This document shows positions 41,493 to 51,517 of a stretch of DNA of 64,000 nt, in pieces. Source of the stretch: an uncultured SAR116 cluster alpha proteobacterium (GTDB lineage Bacteria > Pseudomonadota > Alphaproteobacteria > Puniceispirillales > GCA-002684695); the NCBI GenBank assembly GCA_902539295.1, contig CACBIM010000005.1, positions 54,695 through 118,694 on the forward strand, written 5' to 3'. Position 1 is the first letter of the stretch. The number at the start of each line of letters is the position of its first letter. Under the pieces are notes generated by a model, which was given only the letters and a program-made list of their open reading frames with translations, had not been told where the DNA came from and did not search any database. Position numbers and translations under genes: made by a program.

Positions 41493-42434
41493 TTATTTTT
41501 TTCTGGGGAATGTTTTTCCATTATGAAAAGTTTTGAATATAGGATCAATAGGCGCATAAATATTTCCATAGTTAAGTTCGAAATGTTTATGATGTAAATG
41601 GTGAAAATGATCTGCAAGCTCTAAAGTTTTTGTCTTAAATAGAACTAATTTATTAAAGCCTGCATGACTTTGCGCAGGCCCAATACCAAACCAAATGCCA
41701 GTTAATACTACAATAAATGGATCAGCGGGAATAAATGCCCACAAAGCAATCATGCTGAAATATAAAATATGTTCTATTGGATGCATTGATATCCCAGACC
41801 AAGGTCCAGTATTAATATTCCTATGGTGTAACTGATGTGCAATCTTATAAATGATTGGAATATGAAGAAACCTATGAATGATATAAAAATGAACACCTCC
41901 AATAAAAGGCATCAAAATCATACATAAAAATAAATAGATAGGTTGTTCACTCCAAAAATAAACTGTTACTCCCCCAGTTGCCTGCTTACACAATACATAG
42001 GCTTCAAAAATTGTCCAGATAGTGCAGCCACTAACAATGCTCCAAAACATATTATCTTTAACTTGGTTTTTAAAAAGAAATTTAGAATTATTCTCTGTTG
42101 GCCATTTAGCATAGTATTTATAGTCAAGTGTTTGTTTTTTTCTGATATAGAGCCACCAATGAATTCCACCAGCAAATAAAAATAGAAAGAAAAAGTTTTT
42201 TAGCCAGATGAGTGCAATTAACTTAAAATCAAAATTTAGCATTATTTGTGGATTTATTTGAATAAATAAATAGCCAAGGTAAGCCATAGCAAAATATAAA
42301 ATCCACCATGGAAAGAAAAAGTTATACAGCCAATTTATTGACTGTATAACTGGAGGAGGTATTCTGTATATTGGTGGTATTTTTATTTCATTTTCGGGCG
42401 TATACCCTTTATCTTTTATTTTATTATTTTCCAA
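41493..42434 (-). CDS. Sterol desaturase / fatty acid hydroxylase family membrane protein
   Basis: Histidine boxes HRFLH, HQLHHRN, HFHHLHHKHFEL between TM segments. Confidence 0.88.
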   Translation of the reverse strand: MENNKIKDKGYTPENEIKIPPIYRIPPPVIQSINWLYNFFFPWWILYFAMAYLGYLFIQINPQIMLNFDFKLIALIWLKNFFFLFLFAGGIHWWLYIRKKQTLDYKYYAKWPTENNSKFLFKNQVKDNMFWSIVSGCTIWTIFEAYVLCKQATGGVTVYFWSEQPIYLFLCMILMPFIGGVHFYIIHRFLHIPIIYKIAHQLHHRNINTGPWSGISMHPIEHILYFSMIALWAFIPADPFIVVLTGIWFGIGPAQSHAGFNKLVLFKTKTLELADHFHHLHHKHFELNYGNIYAPIDPIFKTFHNGKTFPRKK

Positions 42435-42501
42435 AAATATTAATCCTTAAATTTAATATAAGAATATTTGATAATATCTTTTTTAAGAAATCAATAAAAT
42501 A

Positions 42502-42705
42502 TTAACTGTCTTTTATAAAACAAACTGAATACATTGGTTTACCATCAAAAAGGTCCTTTCTTTCAGGTCCATCCATATATTCAAACTTTTGTGAAGTTAT
42601 TTTACCATCCATTCTGTAGCCTTTTGATGATAGTTTGCTTCTGTGAAATTCTAATGCAGCTGCCTCAAAACTTTCTGCAATAATTGTTATTTTGTTCTCT
42701 GACAT
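42502..42705 (-). CDS. Small conserved-looking hypothetical protein (67 aa) downstream of aceA
   Basis: Open frame with ATG, same strand as aceA and 29 bp after its stop; no family recognised. Confidence 0.6.
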   Translation of the reverse strand: MSENKITIIAESFEAAALEFHRSKLSSKGYRMDGKITSQKFEYMDGPERKDLFDGKPMYSVCFIKDS

Positions 42706-42734
42706 TATAATTAACCTTCTTTGATTGAAATTAG

Positions 42735-44036
42735 CTATTCAGCAACATCTGCAATAGTTCCTTCATGGAATTGATCTTCCTCAGTTGAACCTGATAAAGC
42801 AGTCGTAGAACAAGCGCCCCCTTTAACAGCTACAGATATAGCATCAAACCATCCAGCGCCAACTTCTCTTTGATGCCTATGAGCAGTATAACCAATATTT
42901 TCAGCTAAGAACTCTGCATCCTGAAGCTCGCTATACGCTGTCATCCCTTTCTTTTTATAGCCATGGGCTAATTCAAACATGCTGTAGTTTAGTGTATGAA
43001 ACCCAGCGAGAGTAATAAATTGAAATTTGTATCCCATAGCTCCGAGTTCCTTTTGAAAACGAGCTATGTCATCCTTACTTAAGTTTGCTGTCCAGTTAAA
43101 ACTTGGACTGCAATTATAAGCTAGTAACTGTTCTGGATATTCTTTTCGTATAGCTTCAGAAAATTTCTTTGCTTGATCTAAGTTTGGTGTAGAAGTTTCC
43201 ATCCAAATCAAATCTGCATATTCTGCATAAGCTCTTCCTCTAGTCACGCATCGTTCAAAAGAACTTTCAGGAGTTAGAGTATAAAAACCTTCAGCAGTTC
43301 TTTCTCCTGTTAAATAGGGTTTGTCTCTCTCATCTACATCTGAAGTAATTAATTTTGCTGATTCTGCGTCTGTTCTTGCAATTATCAAAGTTGGTGTTCC
43401 AGAAATATCAGCTGCAAGTCTTGCAGCATTTAAATTTGATATATGTTGTTTGACTGGTATCAGTACTTTCCCACCCATATGACCACATTTTTTTTCAGCG
43501 GCTAATTGATCTTCAAAATGCACTCCTGATGCTCCAGCTTCAATATAATTTCTTGTAATTTCGAATGCGTTTAAAACGCCTCCAAATCCTGCTTCAGCAT
43601 CAGCTATAATTGGAGCAAACCAGTCTCTCTGTGGTGAGCCATTTTCCATAACTTCAATTTCATCAGCTCTAGAAAGCGTTCGATTAATTTTTTTTACAAG
43701 TTCAGGACCAGAATTCGCAGGGTAGATAGATTGATCAGGATACATTCCACCAGCCAAATTATTATCTGCAGCAATTTGCCATCCAGAAAGATAAATTGCT
43801 TTAAGTCCTGCACGCACTTGTTGCATCGCCTGGTTACCAGTTAAAGCTCCTAATGTATTTACGTAATCTTCATTATGAAGTAGTGACCATAATTTTTGCG
43901 CACCTCTGTGTGCGAGAGTATGTTCAATTTTGACAGACCCTGAGAGCTTTTTAACATCTGCAACAGTGTAATCTCTTTTTTTATTTTTGAATCTACCTGG
44001 TTTAGCATTATTAAGCTTTTCAAAATCTTCATTCAT
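42735..44036 (-). CDS. aceA: Isocitrate lyase
   Basis: [34 protein letters not shown] catalytic [17 protein letters not shown]. Confidence 0.97.
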   Translation of the reverse strand: MNEDFEKLNNAKPGRFKNKKRDYTVADVKKLSGSVKIEHTLAHRGAQKLWSLLHNEDYVNTLGALTGNQAMQQVRAGLKAIYLSGWQIAADNNLAGGMYPDQSIYPANSGPELVKKINRTLSRADEIEVMENGSPQRDWFAPIIADAEAGFGGVLNAFEITRNYIEAGASGVHFEDQLAAEKKCGHMGGKVLIPVKQHISNLNAARLAADISGTPTLIIARTDAESAKLITSDVDERDKPYLTGERTAEGFYTLTPESSFERCVTRGRAYAEYADLIWMETSTPNLDQAKKFSEAIRKEYPEQLLAYNCSPSFNWTANLSKDDIARFQKELGAMGYKFQFITLAGFHTLNYSMFELAHGYKKKGMTAYSELQDAEFLAENIGYTAHRHQREVGAGWFDAISVAVKGGACSTTALSGSTEEDQFHEGTIADVAE

Positions 44037-44124
44037 TTTTAACTCCTTATAAAATATAATAAGCTTATATATTCTGAAAAAATAAAAATCATTGAAATAA
44101 ATGCAAATTTGTAATAGTGTAAAA

Positions 44125-44147
44125 TTTACAAAATGTTATTTTGTAAA
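44125..44147. promoter_or_regulatory. Palindromic operator-like site between aceA and the divergent regulator
   Basis: TTTACAAAAT-GTT-ATTTTGTAAA, perfect 10-bp inverted repeat, with more TTTACAAA-like half-sites at 44150-44173. Confidence 0.7.
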
Positions 44148-44181
44148 TATTTACAAAATATAATTTTTACAAATTCACAAT

Positions 44182-45594
44182 ATGCAATCTAAATCTGAAA
44201 AAATAATATTAGGTCACAAAATTAAGAGACTAAGGCAAGACTTAAATATAAGTCAGCTTGAGATGGCACAAGAGCTTAATATTTCAGCGAGCTACTTAAA
44301 CTTAATAGAAAATAATCAGAGGCCTATAACAGTTAACTTACTTTTCAAGCTAGGACAATTATATAACATTGATTTTAAGGAGTTTACAGAGGATGAAACT
44401 GGAAAGCTGAGTGTTGAGCTGAATGAAATTTTTTTAGATCCAGTATTTAAATCGAGTGATATTACTAAAAGAGATATTAAAAATCTAGCACAAACCTCTC
44501 CAGTAATTGGAAATGCTATAATTAAGCTTTTTGAAACTTATCTTAAATTAAAAGAGGAAACAAATGATAATGCTGACCTGCAAAGTTTAAAGCTTGCACC
44601 ATTTGAGAGCATAAGAAGTTTTTTAGATAATTCAAAAAATTATTTTCCAACACTAGAGCAAGCATCAAAATCAATTAGGGCAAAATCAAATATAAATGAC
44701 GCAGCAAATATTTATTTTAAATTATGTAAGTATGTTGAGGATAAATTAAAAACTCAAATTAAAGTTCTACCTAAGTCAATTATGGAAAACTTATTTAGTA
44801 GATATGATCCTCATAGAGGTCGCATACTTATTTCAGAGGCGCTTGACATAGAAAACAAAAGTTTTCAAATTGCATCACAAATTGCTCTTATTGAGTTTGA
44901 TGATTTAATAAATGAAATTATTATTAAGTCTAATTTCAAATCACCTGACGAAAAATATCTCCTAAAAATGTCTCTTGCAAACTATTTTGGACTTTCCCTA
45001 ATTATGCCTTACGATGAATTTAAATCATCAGCAGTTGAGCTTAGATATGATTTAGAAATTCTATCTGCTCGTTTTTCTACAAATATAGAACACGTTTGCC
45101 AACGATTAACTACACTTAATAAAAGAACAAATTTAGGTGTGCCTTTTTTTTATTTTAAATTTGATGAGGCTGGAAACATTCATAGTAGGCTATTTTCAAA
45201 AGACATGAATTTTCCAAAAAATCCAGGGGCTAATCCTGATTGGTCTGTTCATCAAATTTTTAAAAATCCAGGAAGCACATTAGTACAAGTTTCTGAACTA
45301 GAAGGAGGCAAAAAATTTATTAATATTTCAAAAACTATTAAAAGATCCCTAGTTAATATAAATGAAACCAGCCCACTATTTTCGATAATTTTGGGTTGTG
45401 AAATAAGATATATGGAAAATCTTGTTTATGCAGATACTCTGCTTCAAAATAAAGTTCAAAAAGTATCAAAGATACATATTGGCTGTCGCTTATGCGGAAT
45501 GAATGTGTGTGAACACAAGAAAAATGAAACAGATTTAGCCACTCTTCTCGATCCTAATATAAGATATAACGGTCTATTTGAATTTAATAATTGA
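44182..45594 (+). CDS. XRE-family regulator with ImmA/IrrE and DUF2083-like C-terminus (ScfR/RamB-like)
   Basis: N-terminal HTH (IKRLRQDLNISQLEMAQELNISASYLNLIENNQRPI); C-terminal IHIGCRLCGMNVCEHKK cysteine motif. Confidence 0.9.
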   Translation: MQSKSEKIILGHKIKRLRQDLNISQLEMAQELNISASYLNLIENNQRPITVNLLFKLGQLYNIDFKEFTEDETGKLSVELNEIFLDPVFKSSDITKRDIKNLAQTSPVIGNAIIKLFETYLKLKEETNDNADLQSLKLAPFESIRSFLDNSKNYFPTLEQASKSIRAKSNINDAANIYFKLCKYVEDKLKTQIKVLPKSIMENLFSRYDPHRGRILISEALDIENKSFQIASQIALIEFDDLINEIIIKSNFKSPDEKYLLKMSLANYFGLSLIMPYDEFKSSAVELRYDLEILSARFSTNIEHVCQRLTTLNKRTNLGVPFFYFKFDEAGNIHSRLFSKDMNFPKNPGANPDWSVHQIFKNPGSTLVQVSELEGGKKFINISKTIKRSLVNINETSPLFSIILGCEIRYMENLVYADTLLQNKVQKVSKIHIGCRLCGMNVCEHKKNETDLATLLDPNIRYNGLFEFNN

Positions 45595-45606
45595 AACAGA
45601 CCGTTA
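45567..45606. terminator. Possible bidirectional terminator between convergent genes
   Basis: TAACGGTCT ... AGACCGTTA 9-bp stem with a 22-nt loop; left arm lies inside the 3' end of the regulator ORF. Confidence 0.45.
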
Positions 45607-45618
45607 CTTTAAAATTTA

Positions 45619-46680
45619 CTAAGGTAATTTAAATTTTACTCTCAAGCCTGTAGTTGTTGCGTCATTATTTGTAAAATTTCCAGTACCATATGCTGTTGTA
45701 ACCGCTTTATCACCAAAAGAAGACATTGCATAACCAAAAGCTACATCAACACTTTCAGTAACGTAATTTACACCAATACTATAAGTGTCAGTTCCATTTG
45801 TGGGTGATAAAAGACTTGTGCCAGTAGCAGAGCTTCCTTCTTCAGTAGTATATGAAAAACTTCCACTTAATTTTTCACTAAATTTTCTTCCAACGCCAAT
45901 ATTATACTTTTCTCCATCTGTAAATGAGCTAATTGCTCCTATGCCATTTAATTTAACTTGGGCACTTGCATGCTCACCTTGGTGAATAGAGCCAAACATC
46001 AGTGTGTTATTAGCAATTCCAGTTTCAAATTCTAAAGTTGTAAAAGAGGGTTGAGAAACTGTTCCTGAACCTACTACAGTTGTGGGCACAACAATATCTA
46101 TACCTGGAGCCTGAGTTAATAAAACTTTAAGAGCAATCTCTGGCATCTCATAACTAACACCTGCCACATAACCAATGCCACTATCCGGTGTTGTAACTAA
46201 GTCACCTTGAGCAGGATTGATGTTCAGTGTTGATCTTTTAATAGTCAATTGTCTTACCCCGGCAACTAAACCAAAACCTGAATTTGATAAGTTATATTTG
46301 CCAGTTAAACTCAAAGCTTGTGATCTTAATAAAGCTTTTTGGCCTGCGGGCACTCCACCAACTGTAGCTGGATATTGAAGGGTTGAAGCCATAGGTTCGT
46401 ACATTTCAAAAGCATAAGAAATATTTTCATTATAATCAGATTTAAATGCTGCAGACATTAGGTTAAGTTTTTTTATTATTGATTGGTTGTCTAGCGAGGT
46501 ATAAAGATTATCAGTTACAGTTGAAGAAGTTTGCCTAGTTGAAAAATTGACAGTTTTGCCTTCTGAAAACAAAATCATATTATTTTGGCGACTAACTTCT
46601 AATCCACCGGCAAAAGAATTGGAAGACACCAAAATAATTAAAGTGCCTATTTTTAAAAATAGTGAAATAAATTTACCCAT
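45619..46680 (-). CDS. Outer membrane FadL/OMPP1-like protein
   Basis: Signal peptide, SFAGGLEVSRQN N-terminus, beta-strand-rich repeats (SGSFSYTTEEGSSATGTSLLSPTNGTDTYSIGVNY), C-terminal VKFKLP. Confidence 0.7.
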   Translation of the reverse strand: MGKFISLFLKIGTLIILVSSNSFAGGLEVSRQNNMILFSEGKTVNFSTRQTSSTVTDNLYTSLDNQSIIKKLNLMSAAFKSDYNENISYAFEMYEPMASTLQYPATVGGVPAGQKALLRSQALSLTGKYNLSNSGFGLVAGVRQLTIKRSTLNINPAQGDLVTTPDSGIGYVAGVSYEMPEIALKVLLTQAPGIDIVVPTTVVGSGTVSQPSFTTLEFETGIANNTLMFGSIHQGEHASAQVKLNGIGAISSFTDGEKYNIGVGRKFSEKLSGSFSYTTEEGSSATGTSLLSPTNGTDTYSIGVNYVTESVDVAFGYAMSSFGDKAVTTAYGTGNFTNNDATTTGLRVKFKLP

Positions 46681-46693
46681 ACTAACCTCCCAT

Positions 46694-46730
46694 TTTAGTT
46701 GACTGCATATTTAATTTAATTGACTGTATA
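46694..46730. repeat. Two 16-bp direct repeats, 21-bp period, upstream of the FadL-like gene
   Basis: TTTAGTTGACTGCATA (46694-46709) and TTTAATTGACTGTATA (46715-46730), 14/16 identical. Confidence 0.65.
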
Positions 46731-46735
46731 ATAAT

Positions 46736-47179
46736 TTAATCCTTATTGTCCAACCAAATTGTTATTGGTCCATCATTTACTAATGAAACTTTCATATCAC
46801 CTCCAAAAACACCAGTTTTGCAATTTATATTTTGATTTTGGAGTTGCTGTGTAAAGTATTCATAGAGCTTTTCACCTTGCTCTGGATGAGCCGCATATGA
46901 AAATCCAGGCCTGTTGCCTCTAGAAGTGTCCGCAGCTAACGTGAATTGACTAACAACCAAAGCCTCTCCATTAATATCTATTATTGATTTATTCAACTTT
47001 CCTGCTTCATCATTAAAAATTCTTATTTTTGAGATTTTTGAAGCCATTTTTTCAGCATCTTCCTCATTATCATCATTCATAGCGCAAACTAAAATCAGGA
47101 GCCCCTGCTTTATTTCGGAAATTGTACTATTATCTATTGAAACACTCGCTTGAGTTACTCTTTGAATTAAAGCACGCAT
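46736..47179 (-). CDS. dtd: D-aminoacyl-tRNA deacylase
   Basis: [49 protein letters not shown]. Confidence 0.96.
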   Translation of the reverse strand: MRALIQRVTQASVSIDNSTISEIKQGLLILVCAMNDDNEEDAEKMASKISKIRIFNDEAGKLNKSIIDINGEALVVSQFTLAADTSRGNRPGFSYAAHPEQGEKLYEYFTQQLQNQNINCKTGVFGGDMKVSLVNDGPITIWLDNKD

Positions 47180-47280
47180 TTACTTCTCCTTATATACTAT
47201 TATAATTTGACAAAACTAGTTTAGCAGATAGCGTCAAGTAATTGAGAAAAAAATAAAATTATCATAAGAAAGGTACGTAA

Positions 47281-48690
47281 ATGGATTGGGATGAGTATAT
47301 TAAATGGGGTGAAGAAGTAGTCCATTGGGGCTCTAATTATAGGAAAAATATTCGAAATTTCCCTGTAAGGTCCCAAAATAATCCTGGAGATACTTATAAT
47401 TTAATACCATCTTCACCACCTGAAAAACCTGAACCAATTCAAAATATTTTTGATGATTTTAACAATCTTATAATGCCTGGCATAACTCATTGGCAACATC
47501 CAAGGTTTTTTGCATATTTTCCAAGTAATGCTGCCCCTGCTTCAGTTTTAGCAGAAATGCTAGCAAATACTATTGGTTCCCAATGTATGTTATGGCAGAC
47601 ATCACCAGCAGCAACTGAACTAGAAGAAAAAATTATTGACTGGTTGAGAGTAAGTATGGGCTTACCTGATGTTTTTAAGGGTATAATTCAGGATACAGCT
47701 TCATCAGCCACTCTTACAGCTGTATTGACAATGCGAGAGAAATCATTGAATTGGACAGGCAATAAAACTGGTTTATCAGGAAGGTCGAGGTTGCGAATAT
47801 ATGCATCTGAGGAAGTTCATAGTTCAATCGATAGAGCAATTTGGTTTTCTGGAATAGGAGAGGAAAATCTTGTCAGAATTCCAGTTTATGGTGAGTTGAG
47901 GTCAATGGATCCAGGCAAGTTAAAAAATGCTATTGACCAAGATAAAAAAAATGGCTTCCTACCCGCTGGAATTATAGCAGCAACAGGAGGCACCTCTTCA
48001 GGATCATGTGATAATATAAGCCTCATTGGTGATATAGCTTCAAAAGAAAAATTATACTTGCATGTTGATGCAGCTTGGGCTGGTTCAGCAATGATTTGTT
48101 CTGAGTTTCGAAAACTATGGGCAGGAATTGAAAAGGCAGATTCAATTGTTTTTAATCCACATAAATGGCTTGGTGCTCAATTTGACTGCTCAGTTCAATT
48201 TTTGAAAGATCCAGTTATACAAAAAAACACACTTTCAATTTCACCAGAATATTTGAAAACAAAAGGAATAGAAGGAATTACAAACCTATCAGATTACACT
48301 ATTCAACTAGGCAGACGCTTTCGTTCTTTGAAATTATGGTTTTTAATGCGTGCAGAGGGAATGTCAGGATTAAGAAAAGTAATAAGAAATCACGTAAAGT
48401 GGACTGAAAAATTATATGCGAAAATCAAGGATTTAGAAAATATTGAAATTACCACAACTCCAATTCTAAGCCTATTTACTTTTAGATTTGTGAAAAGTGG
48501 AATTTCAGACAATGACAATTTAAATGAAAGGATTTTACGTGAAATAAATGACGAAGGAAAAATATACCTTACACCAACAAAGGTTAATAATAATTACGTG
48601 ATAAGATTCACAGCAGGAACTTTTGAAATGGATGAGAAAGATTTACACGTTGCTTACGATTGTATCAAAGAGAAATCTGAAAGAATATAG
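47281..48690 (+). CDS. PLP-dependent aromatic-L-amino-acid decarboxylase family
   Basis: ITHWQHPRFFAYFPSNAAPASVLAEML; LHVDAAWAGSAM; SIVFNPHKWLG (PLP Lys). Confidence 0.93.
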   Translation: MDWDEYIKWGEEVVHWGSNYRKNIRNFPVRSQNNPGDTYNLIPSSPPEKPEPIQNIFDDFNNLIMPGITHWQHPRFFAYFPSNAAPASVLAEMLANTIGSQCMLWQTSPAATELEEKIIDWLRVSMGLPDVFKGIIQDTASSATLTAVLTMREKSLNWTGNKTGLSGRSRLRIYASEEVHSSIDRAIWFSGIGEENLVRIPVYGELRSMDPGKLKNAIDQDKKNGFLPAGIIAATGGTSSGSCDNISLIGDIASKEKLYLHVDAAWAGSAMICSEFRKLWAGIEKADSIVFNPHKWLGAQFDCSVQFLKDPVIQKNTLSISPEYLKTKGIEGITNLSDYTIQLGRRFRSLKLWFLMRAEGMSGLRKVIRNHVKWTEKLYAKIKDLENIEITTTPILSLFTFRFVKSGISDNDNLNERILREINDEGKIYLTPTKVNNNYVIRFTAGTFEMDEKDLHVAYDCIKEKSERI

Positions 48691-48697
48691 TTATAAG

Positions 48698-49288
48698 CTA
48701 TTGGTTTTCCTGAATAAGGTTTTTGATTTTGGCTATGGCTACATCTGAATGTTCTCTATATGCTATGGTACCTTTTAAAGAAAAGTTTTGATTAATTAGG
48801 AAAATTGTAGATGTGTGGTCAATAGTGTAATCATCGTCTGTAGACACAATTTTCCTATATATGCCCCAAGAATTTGCTAATTTAACTATTTCATTTTCAT
48901 CACCTGTGAGGCCTTTAAAGGTTTCATCAAAGTTTGATAAGTACTCCTCCAATTTTTGGACTGTGTCCCTTTTAGGATCAAGTGAAATAAACAACACTTG
49001 AATTTGTTCTTTTGATAGTTTTATTTCATTAATCCAAGAAGAAATTTCATATAAGGTTGTTGGACAAACCTCGGGACAATGCGTAAAACCAAAAAATACA
49101 ATAGTCGGCCTGGAAGAAAGTATCTTTTCAGAAATTTTTTCACCTTCATGTGACGTGAGATTAAATGGAGTGTCAAACTTCAAATCATTTTTTTTTGAAA
49201 CTTCATCAATTTTAAAATATGCTATTAAGGCTATGATTAATAAAATAGAAGCAGATAAAATTGATACTTTTAAAAATAAATTATTCAT
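48698..49288 (-). CDS. SCO1/SenC family copper chaperone
   Basis: FFGFTHCPEVCPTTL CxxxC motif; DHTSTIFLI. Confidence 0.94.
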   Translation of the reverse strand: MNNLFLKVSILSASILLIIALIAYFKIDEVSKKNDLKFDTPFNLTSHEGEKISEKILSSRPTIVFFGFTHCPEVCPTTLYEISSWINEIKLSKEQIQVLFISLDPKRDTVQKLEEYLSNFDETFKGLTGDENEIVKLANSWGIYRKIVSTDDDYTIDHTSTIFLINQNFSLKGTIAYREHSDVAIAKIKNLIQENQ

Positions 49289-49368
49289 TTTTTTTTTAGA
49301 AATTTACATTAAATAATATAATATAGTACTAATTATAAAGATTAAAATAATTCATTGATGGTAACAAT

Positions 49369-50352
49369 ATGCAGGAAAATTTTTCACGGCGAGAATTAAT
49401 TGAACCAAGCGAACTTAGAAGACTAAATGAAAAATCTAACTTTATGGGTTTTTTTCAATTGTTTAGTCATCTTATTGCTATCCTCTTAATAAGTGTTTTA
49501 CATTACAAATTAATATATTCTTGGTGGTCGCTTGCTTCTGGTTTTGCTTTAGGTGTGTTGATAAATTTTCTTTATGCTGGTCAACATGAATTAAGTCATG
49601 GGACTGTATTTAAAACATTTAAGTTGAATGAATTTTTTGGAAGAATAATTGGATTTTTTATGCTCTTTCCAAGAGACTTTGATCAAATTATGCATTTTGC
49701 TCATCACAAATGGACACAAGACTGGGAAAAAGATGGTGAATTAGTTAGAGAACCATTTACCATTACAACATATCTTTTATGGTTTTGGGGGGTAACATAT
49801 TGGCGTAATAGAATTGTTGGCATATTGAGGAGGGCAAGAGGTGTTGTAATTGAGCCTTACATCAATTCTTCTGAATATAAAAAGGTAATTTTAGAATCTA
49901 GATTACATGTTTTAGGTTACCTCATAATTTTTATTTTATCTTTATACTTTAACAGTTGGGCTGCGTTAACGTTTTGGATACTCCCAATGCTAATTACAAA
50001 GCCAATTCATCAAATGCAAAATACTATTGAGCATCTTGGTTTAACTCACAAAAAAGACATTCTTCAAAACACTCGTTCAAGTAGAACAAACTTTTTGATG
50101 AAATGGCTATGTTGGCAAATGCCTTACCACACTGCACACCATACTTTTCCATCAGTGCCTTTTTGGAAGTTAAAAGAGCTTAATTCAAAAATAGAAAAAA
50201 AATCAGGAAATGTTTACAGTATGGGCTACCTTGAATTTCAAATTGAAGTCATAAAAAGGCTTTGGCAAAAAGACGAAAGTCAGTGGCCCATGAACGAAGT
50301 ATGGGTTATATCAAGAAAGGACGGCACTGAAGTTAGAGTGCCAGCTGAATAA
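49369..50352 (+). CDS. Fatty acid desaturase-family membrane protein
   Basis: Histidine boxes HELSHGT, HFAHHKW, HTAHHTFPSVPFWKL. Confidence 0.88.
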   Translation: MQENFSRRELIEPSELRRLNEKSNFMGFFQLFSHLIAILLISVLHYKLIYSWWSLASGFALGVLINFLYAGQHELSHGTVFKTFKLNEFFGRIIGFFMLFPRDFDQIMHFAHHKWTQDWEKDGELVREPFTITTYLLWFWGVTYWRNRIVGILRRARGVVIEPYINSSEYKKVILESRLHVLGYLIIFILSLYFNSWAALTFWILPMLITKPIHQMQNTIEHLGLTHKKDILQNTRSSRTNFLMKWLCWQMPYHTAHHTFPSVPFWKLKELNSKIEKKSGNVYSMGYLEFQIEVIKRLWQKDESQWPMNEVWVISRKDGTEVRVPAE

Positions 50353-50354
50353 AC

Positions 50355-51221
50355 TTGCAACAAAAATTAGAGGTTTTCACTTCTTATTGGGCAATGTCGC
50401 CTCACGATGATACAGGTGAAAAACTACCTGATGAAAAAATATGTGAGCTAGTTTTTGAAGCTGGTTATAATGGTATGGCTATAGACTTAGGTGCTTCAGA
50501 TGTTAAAAAAGCATTTGAATTACAACCGCTAATGGAAAAAATTGGCCTTACACCGTTAATTGTGGCTTTCCCAAAAACTATTAATTCTCTAAGTGACACT
50601 ATGAAAATGGCTAAAGATTTTGGCTCGCCTTTTATTAATGTGATTGGTCAAGTTATGCCAATATCAGTGGATGGTATGATTCCAGTAATTAGAAAGTGGA
50701 TTGATATGGCTGATAAAATTGGTATTCCTATTCAATTTGAAACACACCGCAATTGCATTACAAATGATCTTTATTCAACACTTCAATTGCTTGATGCAAT
50801 TCCTGAAATGAGAATGTGTTCAGATCTTTCTCATTATGTTGTAGATAGAGAGTTCTGGTATCCACTTTCAGAAAGAGACTTGGGAATGATTTCAAGAATT
50901 TTAGATAGGTCAGATAGTTTTCAAGGGCGTGTAGCAAGTAGGCAGCAAATTCAACTACAAATTGACTTTCCACAGCATCAGAAATGGGTTAATCTTTTTA
51001 AAGATTGGTGGTATGAAGGTATTGAAAAATGGCGTCTAAGAAATTCAGAAGGAACTTGTTATTTTTTATGTGAATTAGGACCTCCAGAGTATGCGATGAC
51101 GGATAAAAATGGAAAAGAATTATCCAATCGATGGGAGGAAGCATTAAATATTAAATTGTGGATTGAAGATATCTGGAAAAAATCTGAGGTTAATTTAGAA
51201 AAAAGTGACAAAAGTTTATAA
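50355..51221 (+). CDS. Sugar phosphate isomerase/epimerase-like TIM barrel
   Basis: ICELVFEAGYNGMAIDLG; IPIQFETHRNCI; MRMCSDLSHYVV (AP_endonuc_2-like). Confidence 0.8.
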   Translation: MQQKLEVFTSYWAMSPHDDTGEKLPDEKICELVFEAGYNGMAIDLGASDVKKAFELQPLMEKIGLTPLIVAFPKTINSLSDTMKMAKDFGSPFINVIGQVMPISVDGMIPVIRKWIDMADKIGIPIQFETHRNCITNDLYSTLQLLDAIPEMRMCSDLSHYVVDREFWYPLSERDLGMISRILDRSDSFQGRVASRQQIQLQIDFPQHQKWVNLFKDWWYEGIEKWRLRNSEGTCYFLCELGPPEYAMTDKNGKELSNRWEEALNIKLWIEDIWKKSEVNLEKSDKSL

Positions 51222-51465
51222 CAATAACAATGAAGTCAGAAACAAAGACCTGAAATGTATAAAATGTGGTGCTGAATTTGTTTGTACTTCAGGTCCACCT
51301 GGAAGTTGTTGGTGCCATCACTCACCAAATTTACTTGAGAGTTGGGATTTAGCTGGTGAATGTGTTTGCCCTGATTGTCTTGCTTTAGGAAAACGAGAAG
51401 AAATGCTCGCAAAAAGAAAAGAAAATTTTGCTTTAAGAAGAGCTTTAAATCCTCGCAAAAATTAA
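51205..51465 (+). CDS. Cysteine-rich (CWC-like) small protein
   Basis: LKCIKCGAEFVCTSGPPGSCWCHHSPN...CVCPDCLA; overlaps the preceding ORF by 17 nt; GTG start. Confidence 0.75.
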   Translation: MTKVYNNNNEVRNKDLKCIKCGAEFVCTSGPPGSCWCHHSPNLLESWDLAGECVCPDCLALGKREEMLAKRKENFALRRALNPRKN

Positions 51466-51517
51466 AAAAAATTATCGTAAAGCTGGATTTATTTTAAATT
51501 AACACTATTTCTCTAAA

